Assembly (NCBI RefSeq): GCF_003123685.1
Contig: NZ_QCYJ01000084.1
Span: 310,001-374,000, forward strand
Reading direction: 5' to 3'
Origin: Nocardia aurea
Lineage (GTDB): Bacteria > Actinomycetota > Actinomycetes > Mycobacteriales > Mycobacteriaceae
DNA length: 64,000 nucleotides
Below, in pieces: positions 17,780 to 27,226 of the stretch. The position numbers and the translations under genes are program-made. Under the pieces are notes generated by a model. It had not been told where the DNA came from and made no database searches. It saw only the letters and a list, made by a program, of their open reading frames with translations. The first letter of the stretch is position 1. Each line of letters opens with the position of its first letter.

Positions 17780-19834
17780 ATGCCTGTGTCACGCAGAACC
17801 GTTCTGGCCCGCACCGTCGCGGGTTCGGCTACCCTTGCCGCGGTCGCTCTGCCCGGCGCGACCGAGATGTTCGGCGCGACAGCGACGGCCGCCCCCGCGA
17901 CGGAGGTCTATCGGATCGGACTCGGCATCTCCGACCTCACCGGCCCGGCCGCCGAATGCGGGATGATGGGCTATTCGCAGTTGGAACAGACCACCGCCGG
18001 AATCCATTTGCGTCCGCGCGCCCGGGCCTTCGTCATCGAGGCGGCAGGCCGCCGCGTCGTCTACGTCGTCGCCGAGAACGGCATGATCTTCCAGTCGGTG
18101 CACCGCGGCGTCATGCGGGAACTCGCGCGCCGGTTCGGTGATCTGTACACCGAGCAGAACGTCATGCTGACCTCGACGCATTCGCACGCCACCTGCGGCG
18201 GCTCCAGCCACGACTACGCCTACAACCTGTCCATTCTCGGTTTCCAGCAACAGGTTTACGACGCCGAGGTGAACGGCATCGTGGAGGCGATCGAGGCGGC
18301 GCACGCCGATCTCGGACCCGCGACCCTCGCGCTCGGCCGCGCCGAATTGCACAACGCGAGTGTGAATCGTTCCCGGGTCGCCTTCGATCGCAATCCGGAA
18401 TCGGACCGGCGATACTTCCCCGATGCCATCGACCCCGCGGTGACCGCGCTGTCGATCGTCAAGGGCGGCAAGCGAGTCGGCGCGATCACCTGGTACGCCA
18501 CCCACAACACGTCGATGAGCAATTCGAATCGCCTCATCAGCTCCGACAACAAGGGGTACGCCTCCTTCGCGCACGAACATATCGACCACGGCGTCCGATA
18601 CCTGGACGGCGCACCGGATTTCATCGCGGCCTTCGCCCAGACCAACGCCGGTGACATGTCCCCGAATCTGAATCTGCGCCCCACCTCCGGCCCGACCGAG
18701 GACGAGTTCGAGAACACCCGCATCATCGGTGAGCGGCAGTACGAGGCGTCGAAGGACGCCCTCGGATCGGCCAGGTCGATGGCCGGTCCGGTGGACGCGC
18801 TGCTGTGCTACATCGACCTCGCCGATATCGCCGTCGACGGACGTTTCACCCCCGACGGCAGATCGGGCCACACCGCGCCCGCCGCCGCGGGCGTCGCCCT
18901 GATCGCGGGCAGCGTGGAGGACGGTCCCGGCCTGCCAGGGCTGCCGATACCCGAGGGCGTGCGCAATCCGTTCCTCGAAGCCATCGGCGATCCGACCGCG
19001 CCCGCGCCCGCCTGGCTCGCGGATGCCCAGGCGCCCAAGGCGATCGTCGCGCCGCTCGGTCTGCTGCCGCCCGCGCCGTGGGTGCCGAATGTGGTGCCGA
19101 TCCAGATCATGCGCATCGGTGAGCTCTATCTGGCCGGCGGCGGCGGTGAGTTCACCATCGTCGCCGGGCTGCGTATCCGACGCGCGGTCGCGGCGGCACT
19201 CGGCGTCGACCAGGAGCAGGTGCTCATGCAGGGCTATGCCAACGCGTACCACGAATACGTCACCACGCCGGAGGAATACGACGCGCAGCAGTACGAAGGC
19301 GGCTCGACCCTGTTCGGCCGCTACACACTTCCCGCCTACCTTCAGGAATTCACCAGGCTCGCAACCGCTTTCGCGGCCCGGACGGCGATCGAACGCGGTC
19401 CGGCGCCGCGCGACATCTCGAATATGCAACCGAATTTCGTGCCCGCTCCCGGGCCGGACGCCACGCCGCAGGGCCGCGCCTTCGGCGATGTGCTGAGTCA
19501 ACCGGCCGCCGCCCATCGGCGTGGCGAGCGGGCGGCGGTGGAATTCGTCTCCGCGCACCCGAAACACAATCCGCGGCGCAACGCGACCTTCCTGGAAGTG
19601 CAGCGGCGCACCGCGTCCGGTGGCTGGACGCGCGTCGCGAACGAGGGGGAGTGGGCGGTGCGCTACCACTGGAGCAAGCGGGCGGTCGCCGAGTCGGTGG
19701 CCCGGTTCACCTGGGACATTCCCGGTGACGCCGAACCGGGACGCTACCGCTTCGTGCATATCGCCGACGCGCTCGGCACGGACGCGACCCTGCGCCCCTT
19801 CACCGGAATCAGCGACGAATTCGAGATCGGTTGA
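17780..19834 (+). CDS. Tat-exported neutral ceramidase
   Basis: A 684-residue neutral/alkaline ceramidase, which hydrolyses ceramide to sphingosine and fatty acid. The N terminus has a twin-arginine motif (VSRRTVLART) and a hydrophobic segment ending around TATAAP, so it is exported folded. The catalytic block NAGDMSPN carries the nucleophile S294 (NxGDVSPN in the family). STHSHATCGG holds zinc-binding histidines, and YANAYHEYVTTPEEY near residue 490 is another family signature. A C-terminal immunoglobulin-like domain begins near residue 550. ATG 17780 has GAAGGAGA 5 bases upstream. The gene is probably controlled by the divergent TetR. Actinobacteria do not make ceramides widely, so host or environmental sphingolipids are the likely substrates (inference). 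Confidence 0.9.
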   Translation: MPVSRRTVLARTVAGSATLAAVALPGATEMFGATATAAPATEVYRIGLGISDLTGPAAECGMMGYSQLEQTTAGIHLRPRARAFVIEAAGRRVVYVVAENGMIFQSVHRGVMRELARRFGDLYTEQNVMLTSTHSHATCGGSSHDYAYNLSILGFQQQVYDAEVNGIVEAIEAAHADLGPATLALGRAELHNASVNRSRVAFDRNPESDRRYFPDAIDPAVTALSIVKGGKRVGAITWYATHNTSMSNSNRLISSDNKGYASFAHEHIDHGVRYLDGAPDFIAAFAQTNAGDMSPNLNLRPTSGPTEDEFENTRIIGERQYEASKDALGSARSMAGPVDALLCYIDLADIAVDGRFTPDGRSGHTAPAAAGVALIAGSVEDGPGLPGLPIPEGVRNPFLEAIGDPTAPAPAWLADAQAPKAIVAPLGLLPPAPWVPNVVPIQIMRIGELYLAGGGGEFTIVAGLRIRRAVAAALGVDQEQVLMQGYANAYHEYVTTPEEYDAQQYEGGSTLFGRYTLPAYLQEFTRLATAFAARTAIERGPAPRDISNMQPNFVPAPGPDATPQGRAFGDVLSQPAAAHRRGERAAVEFVSAHPKHNPRRNATFLEVQRRTASGGWTRVANEGEWAVRYHWSKRAVAESVARFTWDIPGDAEPGRYRFVHIADALGTDATLRPFTGISDEFEIG

Positions 19835-19846
19835 GTGGGAGCGGCA

Positions 19847-20086
19847 CTACAGCCCGGTCTGCGCGCCCTTGTCGCCGCGACGAGCGCCGCGGCGCTGGAT
19901 CAGGAAGATCGTTGTGCCGAGCAGTCCGACGGCCAACCCCATCAGGCAGACCGGCCGCGCCGATTCCCACTGGTCACCGCCGGCGAACACCACGACCGTG
20001 GCGATCAACCAGAGGGCGCTGCCGACCGCGAGCACGGGACGCGGGTCGGTCAGGCGCGGCGGGATCTGCGGGACTTCGGGGGGCAC
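19847..20086 (-). CDS. DUF2530-like small membrane protein
   Basis: A 79-residue protein starting MPPEVPQIPPRLTDPRPVL, with two transmembrane helices (SALWLIATVVVFAGG and LMGLAVGLLGTTIFLI) and a basic tail. It matches in size and position the DUF2530 protein Rv0879c next to a marR gene in M. tuberculosis. Function unknown. The GTG start has TAGGCT 6 bases upstream on the minus strand. It converges on the ceramidase gene with a 12-base gap and is divergent from the marR gene. Confidence 0.7.
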   Translation of the reverse strand: MPPEVPQIPPRLTDPRPVLAVGSALWLIATVVVFAGGDQWESARPVCLMGLAVGLLGTTIFLIQRRGARRGDKGAQTGL

Positions 20087-20092
20087 CGCCCC

Positions 20093-20098
20093 AGCCTA
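20093..20098 (-). promoter_or_regulatory. putative -10 hexamer of leaderless DUF2530 gene
   Basis: TAGGCT on the minus strand, 6 bases before the GTG at 20086. Confidence 0.45.
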
Positions 20099-20135
20099 GC
20101 GTCGGGAAGCGGCGTCCCCCCGTCGGCCGGTCCCG

Positions 20136-20141
20136 TATCGT
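20136..20141 (+). promoter_or_regulatory. putative -10 hexamer of leaderless marR gene
   Basis: TATCGT lies 8 bases before the GTG at 20150. Confidence 0.4.
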
Positions 20142-20149
20142 TTCGCTCT

Positions 20150-20587
20150 GTGACAACGCCATCGGATGTTCGAGCTCTCGCCGGTGAACTCTCACTGGCG
20201 GTGGTTCGGCTGACGCGACATTTGCGGGGTCGGCGCGCCGACGCACAGATTTCGCTGACCCAACTCTCCGCGCTCGCCACCCTCAATCGGGACGGCGCCA
20301 TGACACCGGGGGCGCTGGCCGCGAAGGAACGAGTCCAGCCGCCGTCGATGACCAGGGTCATCGCGTCACTGACCGATCTGGACCTGGTCGTGCGCAAACC
20401 GCATCCGACCGACGGCAGGCAGATCATCGTCTCGCTCTCACCCGCGGGCCGCGCGCTCATCGCCGACGAGGCGAGCGCGCGCGAAGCCTGGATGACCGAA
20501 CAGCTCTCCACCCTCACCGACGAACAACTGGTGGTGTTGACCCAGGCGGTCGGGATCATGAAGCAGATCGTCTCCGAATCGGAGTAG
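20150..20587 (+). CDS. MarR-family transcriptional regulator
   Basis: A 145-residue winged-helix regulator. It contains TPGALAAKERVQPPSMTRVI (recognition helix, near residues 55-75) and the wing DLVVRKPHPTDGRQIIVSLS with the family's conserved DGR. Dimerising helices flank the domain. It is the positional equivalent of M. tuberculosis Rv0880. MarR proteins usually repress efflux or stress genes and respond to phenolic or oxidant ligands; no target site is obvious here. GTG 20150 gives the right family length, and there is no SD sequence. A hairpin begins 1 base after the stop. Confidence 0.85.
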   Translation: MTTPSDVRALAGELSLAVVRLTRHLRGRRADAQISLTQLSALATLNRDGAMTPGALAAKERVQPPSMTRVIASLTDLDLVVRKPHPTDGRQIIVSLSPAGRALIADEASAREAWMTEQLSTLTDEQLVVLTQAVGIMKQIVSESE

Positions 20588-20588
20588 C

Positions 20589-20618
20589 GCGATCAGCGCC
20601 CGCCGAAGGCCTGATCGC
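20589..20618. terminator. hairpin between marR and yccF
   Basis: GCGATCAG and CTGATCGC form a perfect 8-bp stem around a 14-base loop. It overlaps the last codons of the convergent yccF-like gene. Confidence 0.5.
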
Positions 20619-21003
20619 TCTCGACGATGTCCTTGCCGAGCGGGAACAGCGACAGCGGGATGAACTTGAGATTCGCCCAGCCGAACGGGATTCCGATGAT
20701 CGACACGAACAGCGGAATGCTGGTGAGCAGATGCCCCAGCGCCAGCCACCACCCGGCGAAGATGAACCAGATGATGTTGCCGAGCATGGACCCGGTGCCC
20801 GCACCGGGTTTGTCGACCGTGGTTCGCCCGAACGGCCACAGCACGTACCCGGCGATCCGGAACGAGGCGATCCCGAACGGGATGGGCACGACCAGGAAGA
20901 ACAGCAGGAAGCAGATGATTCCGGCCAGAATGTAGCCCAGCGCCATCCAGAATCCGGCGAAGATGAGCCACAGGATATTGAGGACCAGCTGAATCGGCTT
21001 CAT
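20593..21003 (-). CDS. YccF-domain inner membrane protein
   Basis: A 136-residue membrane protein made of two related YccF (DUF307) halves. Each starts with NILWLIFAGFWMALG or NIIWFIFAGWWLALG, followed by hydrophobic segments and the IPFG motif (PIPFGIASF and GIPFGWANL). Around four membrane segments are predicted. Function unknown; YccF proteins are widespread in bacteria. ATG 21003 is preferred over upstream frame extension because it starts exactly at the family N terminus and has TACCCT 7 bases upstream without an SD. It is divergent from the methyltransferase gene. Confidence 0.85.
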   Translation of the reverse strand: MKPIQLVLNILWLIFAGFWMALGYILAGIICFLLFFLVVPIPFGIASFRIAGYVLWPFGRTTVDKPGAGTGSMLGNIIWFIFAGWWLALGHLLTSIPLFVSIIGIPFGWANLKFIPLSLFPLGKDIVESDQAFGGR

Positions 21004-21010
21004 AGGATCC

Positions 21011-21016
21011 AGGGTA
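21011..21016 (-). promoter_or_regulatory. putative -10 hexamer of leaderless yccF-like gene
   Basis: TACCCT on the minus strand, 7 bases before the ATG at 21003. Confidence 0.4.
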
Positions 21017-21118
21017 CGGCGAAATAGTCCCCGCGAACGCTCGCGCCGGGCAGGTCCTCGAGTTGCGGCGTCGCGGGGTCGTGACAGGACCTGCGGCACG
21101 ACGGGTGGGCGGGCCCGG

Positions 21119-21124
21119 CAGGAT
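21119..21124 (+). promoter_or_regulatory. putative -10 hexamer of leaderless RNA methyltransferase gene
   Basis: CAGGAT lies 6 bases before the GTG at 21131. Confidence 0.25.
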
Positions 21125-21130
21125 GTAGCG

Positions 21131-21934
21131 GTGGCCGAAGTGATCGATATCGAGGATCCCGCTGACGGGAGGGTGGACGACTTCCGTGATCTGTCCTCCG
21201 CGGACCGCAGACCGGATCTGCCCGGCCGCAAGGGGCTGGTGATCGCCGAAGGGGTGGTGGTCGTGCAGCGGATGCTCGAATCGCGGTTCCGGCCGAGCGC
21301 GCTGCTCGGTGTGGGGAAGCGGTACGAGCAGTTGGCCGAGGATCTCGCGGATGTGGATGTGCCGTACTACCGGGCCGATCCCGAGGTGATGGCCGAGGTT
21401 GTCGGATTCCATCTGAATCGCGGAGTGCTCGCGGTCGCGCCGAGGCCGGAGCCGTTGCGCGTGGACGAGGTGCTGGTCACGGCGCGGACCGTAGCGGTGC
21501 TGGAAGGTATCAACGACCACGAGAATCTGGGCTCGATGTTCCGCAACGCCGCCGGATTGGGCGCGGACGCGATCCTCTTCGGGGATCGTTGCGCGGATCC
21601 GCTCTACCGGCGTGCGGTCCGGGTCTCCATGGGGCATGTGCTGCGGGTGCCGTTCGCGCAATTGCCGACCTGGCCGGACGGGCTGGAACTACTTCGTGCC
21701 GGGGGTTTCCAGATCATCGCGCTCACCCCGAACCCGGCGGCGGTGAATCTCGCGACCGCCATGACCGGGCACCGCGTGGCGCTGCTGCTCGGCGCGGAAG
21801 GTCCGGGGCTGACCGAGGAGGCGATGGCAGCCACCGATATCCGGGCCAGGATCCCGATGTCGCCCGGCACCGATTCGCTCAATGTGGCGACGGCCGCCGC
21901 GATGGCGTTCTATGAACGAGTGAGGTTGTCGTGA
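21131..21934 (+). CDS. SPOUT-class (TrmH/SpoU) RNA 2'-O-methyltransferase
   Basis: A 267-residue protein with an N-terminal substrate-binding domain and a C-terminal SPOUT methylase. The three TrmH-family motifs are present: motif 1 ENLGSMFRNA (near residue 138), motif 2 LLLGAEGPGLT (near 218) and motif 3 DSLNVATAAAMAFYE at the C terminus. These form the knotted SAM-binding site that methylates the ribose 2'-O of tRNA or 23S rRNA; the target base is not predictable. It corresponds to M. tuberculosis Rv0881. Its TGA overlaps the next start (GTGA). Confidence 0.88.
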   Translation: MAEVIDIEDPADGRVDDFRDLSSADRRPDLPGRKGLVIAEGVVVVQRMLESRFRPSALLGVGKRYEQLAEDLADVDVPYYRADPEVMAEVVGFHLNRGVLAVAPRPEPLRVDEVLVTARTVAVLEGINDHENLGSMFRNAAGLGADAILFGDRCADPLYRRAVRVSMGHVLRVPFAQLPTWPDGLELLRAGGFQIIALTPNPAAVNLATAMTGHRVALLLGAEGPGLTEEAMAATDIRARIPMSPGTDSLNVATAAAMAFYERVRLS

Positions 21935-22248
21935 ACGACAGGGGGGCCTACGAGCCCTATCGGCCCTATCCGGAGTACCGCGATCCGACCCCGTGGGCGG
22001 CGGGAGTCACGGTCGCGGTCATGGTGGCCGTGCTGTCGGCCGCCGCCGTCTATTCGTTCGGCGAGGCGCTGGCCCGCGTACACCCCGTTCTCTCGGTGCT
22101 CGTCAACCTCGTCGCGGCGGGCGGAGCCGCGCCCACGGCGTGGCGCTGGCGCACCACCCCGGTCACCCGCTGGGTCATCGCCGGTATCGCCGCGGGCGTG
22201 GTGCTCGCGTGGTTCGCGCTCGTCGTCACGGGTCTGTCGGCACTCTAG
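21931..22248 (+). CDS. DUF2537 membrane protein
   Basis: A 105-residue protein with a Tyr/Pro-rich N terminus (YEPYRPYPEYRDPTPW) followed by about three hydrophobic helices. It matches DUF2537, represented in M. tuberculosis by Rv0882 directly after the same methyltransferase gene. GTG 21931 overlaps the upstream stop by 4 bases, so it is translationally coupled. Function unknown. The stop is 25 bases from that of the convergent DUF6928-like gene. Confidence 0.8.
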   Translation: MNDRGAYEPYRPYPEYRDPTPWAAGVTVAVMVAVLSAAAVYSFGEALARVHPVLSVLVNLVAAGGAAPTAWRWRTTPVTRWVIAGIAAGVVLAWFALVVTGLSAL

Positions 22249-22273
22249 GGCTTGTTCGTTCGGCCGAAGCGGC

Positions 22274-23029
22274 TCACTCGTGCTGGGACACCCGGTCGCC
22301 GCCGAGCCAGCCGAAAATTCCACGACGCCTTGCCGTTCCGTCGACGGCACGCTTCGGGGAGGGGATCACCTCGGCCGGATCGGTCCGATGCCCCTTCGGG
22401 AGCAGGGTGAAACCGCAGACCGAGATATCACCCGGTGCGAGTGCCGACTCGTCCCCGGCGCCCGTGCGGTAGTGGAAACCGAGCCATTGATTGTTCGCCG
22501 CGTCCGCGAAATCGGGTGGGTCGAACGGCAGGGCCTGCGGGTCGGGCATTTCTCCCGGCTGCCAGTCGACGGGGTGTTCACCCGCCCAGAACGGCCGCTC
22601 CCAGACTCGGGGCAGACCCTCGTCTTCGAGGATGTTCACCCGGGTCGCGCTGAAGGCACGGCGGAATTCGCCCCGCTCCCATTGCGCGTACGCGCCCCAG
22701 CCGTGCGCGGTGTCGAAAGCGACGAGGTAGGTGTGCTCCGAGGCCAGCGGGCGGACCAGCAGTTCCGGCAGCGCGGTCGGGTAGACCTGGGCGGATTGGG
22801 GCGAGCACACCACGGTGACACCGGGATAGCAGCCGATGTAGACCTCGCCCTGGTCCGGGCCCGCGCAGACGCCGAGGGTGCCCACCGTGGCGGGCACGAC
22901 ATCGTGGTCGGCGTAGAGCTGTGTGGCCAGCGCCAGTGCGGCATCCGGATCCGGGTCGTGGTTCGCGCGGAGCACCGCCGTCGGGTCCGGTGCGTCGACG
23001 TACCAGAGGGAAGAAGCTTTGGACAGCAT
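22274..23029 (-). CDS. DUF6928-like protein of unknown function
   Basis: A 251-residue soluble protein beginning MLSKASSLWYVDAPDPTAVL, with GEVYIGCYPGVTVVCSPQ (near residue 70), AFDTAHGWGAYAQWERG and a Trp/Pro-rich segment FWAGEHPVDWQPGE. The pattern resembles actinobacterial DUF6928 proteins, which have no known function. ATG 23029 is preferred to the GTG at 23038 because GGGAGG sits 7 bases before the ATG but immediately against the GTG. No signal peptide or membrane helix. The 294 bases to sepH hold its promoter region and nothing coding that I can support. Confidence 0.6.
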   Translation of the reverse strand: MLSKASSLWYVDAPDPTAVLRANHDPDPDAALALATQLYADHDVVPATVGTLGVCAGPDQGEVYIGCYPGVTVVCSPQSAQVYPTALPELLVRPLASEHTYLVAFDTAHGWGAYAQWERGEFRRAFSATRVNILEDEGLPRVWERPFWAGEHPVDWQPGEMPDPQALPFDPPDFADAANNQWLGFHYRTGAGDESALAPGDISVCGFTLLPKGHRTDPAEVIPSPKRAVDGTARRRGIFGWLGGDRVSQHE

Positions 23030-23323
23030 TTCCGGCACCTCCCGAATTGCGAGAAATAGCTCCGCGAACTTCTAGCAAACTAGCGGTATTGTTGCCGACG
23101 CGCCGTCACCGCGAACTACCCGCGCCGACGTCGGACGACACCGAGAAATCTACGCGCAAAAAGGGCTCGGCCGCACGGCTTCGGCTACCGAACACGCCAG
23201 CGAGCCCCAGATTTTCGTGATTCGCAACTTCCAGCAACCCGATCGGCTCGGCCAGCAAACTCGATCACGGTATTCGGTGGATGCGACCGACTCCGGTCGG
23301 CATCCACCGCGCGTGGACCGTAC

Positions 23324-24508
23324 TCAGTGACCGGAACTGCGGACGCCGAGCAGGACGTCTTCCCAGGACGGCATAGGAGCCTTGCCGCGCTTGTTCCGAT
23401 TGGTTTTCGCCGGTGCGGGTTTGGCGGCGGGTTTGGCCGGATCCTCGGCGGGCGGCTGCGGTGTCGCGGACGCCGCGGGGGCGGTAGCCGGGGGAGTCGG
23501 TGTGCTCGCGGCAGGTGTCGTCGCGGCGGCGGGGGCCGCCGGGGGAGCCGTCGTGGGCGAGGCCGCGACCGTGGCGGCGGAACCGTTCACCACGGGTGCG
23601 GTGGCCGCTGGAACCTTGGGAACCGCACCGTTGGCCGCGGGTGCGGTGGCGGCGGGCGCCTTCGGGCCGGAACCGTTCGCGGCGGGCGCCGCGACAGCCG
23701 ACCCGGTACCCGAACCGTTCGTCGCCGGAATCGCCGCGGGCGAACCACCTGCCGCGACGGCACGCCGCTCGTAGTACTCGTCCATCGCGGGCCTCGGCGC
23801 CGGACGTGAGGGCGTCGCGGTGCTTTCGCGCGGCGGACGGGTCGACTCCATGACCGGTTCGGGCGCGGCCGTCGCCTCCAACTCGGACTGCGCGGGCAGG
23901 ATGGACGCCAGACCGCGCAGCGCGCGACCGAAATCCGGGTCGATCAGATCCGAGGCGGGATCATCGAGCGGGGAGACCGAACCGCCGTGGGCGTCCGGCT
24001 GGTAGCGCCAGTGCGCGGCGATCTCGGAACGCCCGTTCTGCCACTGCAACTGGGCGACCCAGAAGCCCTTCTCGTCCTTCCAGGCATCCCATTCGGCATT
24101 CTCGAGGGTGTGCCCGCGCTCGGTGAAAGCGGCGGTGACGATATCGATGAGCGTTTCCACGGCGGGACCGTCGGTGCGTACCGGATGTGCCTTCTGCGCC
24201 AATTCGGCCGCGCGGGCCCGTTCCAGCAGAACCGGGTACGCGAAACGCTCCACGCGGCTCATCGGCATCCCGGATTCCGCGGTGACCTGATCGACGGAGG
24301 CACCGGCTCGTATACGGGCCTGGATATCTCGTGGACGCATGGTCGCTTCCATTTCGATCTCGATCTGGCCGAATCGAGCGAGGTCGCCACGTGCCGCCGC
24401 GCGAAGTTTGTCGTCGGCGGGCAACCGGTACTTGGTTCCTGACTCTGGGTCGATGCACACGATGTGCGTGGAGTCGGGCGTCACCCCGATCACTCGAAGT
24501 TCACGCAC
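23324..24508 (-). CDS. sepH: SepH, FtsZ-interacting cell-division protein
   Basis: A 394-residue protein. The N-terminal DUF3071 domain (residues 1-170) starts VRELRVIGVTPDSTHIVC and includes the helix-turn-helix-like stretch MRPRDIQARIRAGASVDQVT, known in Streptomyces and mycobacterial SepH to bind FtsZ and stimulate filament assembly at division sites. A long Ala/Pro/Thr-rich disordered linker (about residues 225-370) precedes the conserved C-terminal tail PSWEDVLLGVRSSGH. It corresponds to Rv0883c. GTG 24508 is chosen because AGGAGG lies 5 bases upstream; an adjacent GTG at 24511 is too close to the SD. A perfect palindrome overlaps its promoter region. Confidence 0.9.
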   Translation of the reverse strand: MRELRVIGVTPDSTHIVCIDPESGTKYRLPADDKLRAAARGDLARFGQIEIEMEATMRPRDIQARIRAGASVDQVTAESGMPMSRVERFAYPVLLERARAAELAQKAHPVRTDGPAVETLIDIVTAAFTERGHTLENAEWDAWKDEKGFWVAQLQWQNGRSEIAAHWRYQPDAHGGSVSPLDDPASDLIDPDFGRALRGLASILPAQSELEATAAPEPVMESTRPPRESTATPSRPAPRPAMDEYYERRAVAAGGSPAAIPATNGSGTGSAVAAPAANGSGPKAPAATAPAANGAVPKVPAATAPVVNGSAATVAASPTTAPPAAPAAATTPAASTPTPPATAPAASATPQPPAEDPAKPAAKPAPAKTNRNKRGKAPMPSWEDVLLGVRSSGH

Positions 24509-24828
24509 CACTGCCTCCTTATCGCGTCGGCTCGCGACACCGCCCACTGTTTCGAAACAGTAGTGCACAGTCGCTGATCTCGAGGCAAGACACGCGGGCC
24601 GAAAATCTGCGGACAGGCCTTCGGAACCGCTAGTCTGCTCTGTTCGTCTCGGTTTGCCGCGACTGCGCGCGACCCTCCGATTCCGTTCGAAGCGGCCAAT
24701 TTTCATGAAAAACCGGGCCACGATCGACACTCGCGAACTCGGTTCCCGTGGGATTCGAATCCGGAGTTGTCGTCGCGGCCCGGGGTTTGCTGATTTGTAG
24801 CGGTTACCGGATTTTCTTATTCCGGTTA
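24509..24828. other. intergenic region between serC and sepH
   Basis: 320 bases with no supportable gene. It holds the sepH SD sequence, a 16-bp palindrome (24546-24561) and, near the serC stop, an imperfect hairpin (ACCGGA-N9-TCCGGT, around 24805-24825) that may terminate serC. Confidence 0.5.
24546..24561. promoter_or_regulatory. 16-bp perfect palindrome upstream of sepH
   Basis: ACTGTTTCGAAACAGT reads the same on both strands. It lies 38 bases before the sepH start and overlaps a TACTGT hexamer on the minus strand that could be its -10, so a repressor site is plausible. The binding protein is unknown. Confidence 0.45.
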
Positions 24829-26341
<1,513 letters not shown>

Positions 26342-26347
26342 TAACGT
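26342..26347 (+). promoter_or_regulatory. putative -10 hexamer before 11-codon leader ORF
   Basis: TAACGT lies 8 bases before the ATG at 26356, in the leaderless arrangement seen elsewhere in the window. Confidence 0.35.
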
Positions 26348-26355
26348 AGGCCGCC

Positions 26356-26391
26356 ATGAGCGAGCACAGGGTGGGCCGGGTGCGGGCATGA
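26356..26391 (+). CDS. possible 11-residue leader peptide
   Basis: A short frame MSEHRVGRVRA whose TGA overlaps the ATG of the following gene (ATGA at 26388-26391). It follows a leaderless-type -10 hexamer, so the ribosome could load here and reinitiate on the main gene. It may be chance. Confidence 0.3.
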   Translation: MSEHRVGRVRA

Positions 26392-27059
26392 GTATCGCGT
26401 CGATGGGCTCGGAGTGGCGTGCGCGGTCGCGGAATCGGGGGTCGCGGGCAGGCGCTCTGTCCGGGGAGGCGCGGCGCGAACTCCTGATGCGTGGCACCGA
26501 GGGGGTGGCGACCGTCCTCGGCGTTCGCCGCGGTTCGACGGTCGCGGGTTTCGAACTACCGGGTGCGGGCGACGGTGGGGGCGGGCACGTGTTCCTGGTC
26601 CGCGTGGTCGTCGACGGGATCGCGCCGTACGAGACCCGCGTCAGGCAGCGGATGCGCGCGGAAGATCTGAAATGGGCGCAGCCGGGCGACGTGGTCCGCT
26701 GTCGCGTCGACCCGGGCGATCGAGACCGGCTGGTGCTCTACCTGCCCGAGATCGGGGAGGCGCGGCGGGTCAGCGTCGCCAAGACCCTCGCCGACGGCCG
26801 CCGGGCCGACGCCACGGTTCTCGCCGCCGCGCCCGTGGCCGCCGATTACTCCGGCATCGATGATCCGGTGCTGCGACTCGACCTCGAACTGCGGGCGTGG
26901 GACGAGCCGACACCGTGGCGGGTGCGCCTGGTCCAGCCGGTTCCGCTGGCGGCCATCGGACTGGTCGACCTGGGCCAACATCTCGAGGTCGCGTTCTTCA
27001 CCGTCGATCGCGGCGAATCCGTCGCCGTCGACTGGACGGCGTCGCTGGGCGAACGGTAG
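26388..27059 (+). CDS. hypothetical protein with two small beta-domain repeats
   Basis: A 223-residue soluble protein. I do not recognise a named family. Two similar segments are visible, each containing a short beta-rich unit: GVATVLGVRRGSTVAGF with PGDVVRCRVDPGDRDRLVLY in the first half, and DATVLAAAPVAADYSG with QHLEVAFFTVDRGESVAVDW in the second. The pattern with VDPGDRDR resembles actinobacterial domains that carry PVRVDPxDPxR motifs and have no assigned function. There is no signal peptide. The ATG overlaps the stop of a possible leader peptide. The gene converges on citA, with a strong hairpin between them. Confidence 0.6.
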   Translation: MSIASMGSEWRARSRNRGSRAGALSGEARRELLMRGTEGVATVLGVRRGSTVAGFELPGAGDGGGGHVFLVRVVVDGIAPYETRVRQRMRAEDLKWAQPGDVVRCRVDPGDRDRLVLYLPEIGEARRVSVAKTLADGRRADATVLAAAPVAADYSGIDDPVLRLDLELRAWDEPTPWRVRLVQPVPLAAIGLVDLGQHLEVAFFTVDRGESVAVDWTASLGER

Positions 27060-27151
27060 GGACCACCGAGGCCGGGTCGCCGGACGCGCGGGATGTTCGG
27101 ACAGTTCCTCGGTGATCGGACAGCGTTTCGAGGCAGTCCCCGTACGACAGC

Positions 27152-27207
27152 GCACGGGCCGGGCGTCGCGGAGAGTGCGCGCTCTCCAACCGACGCCCGG
27201 CTCGTGC
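27152..27207. terminator. long hairpin between hypothetical gene and citA
   Basis: CCGGGCGTCG (27159-27168) pairs perfectly with CGACGCCCGG (27191-27200), extended inside by GGAGAG/CTCTCC and outside by GCACG/CGTGC across small internal loops. It serves both convergent genes. Confidence 0.75.
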
Positions 27208-27226
27208 GGGTGGTTCGGACCGGGTC

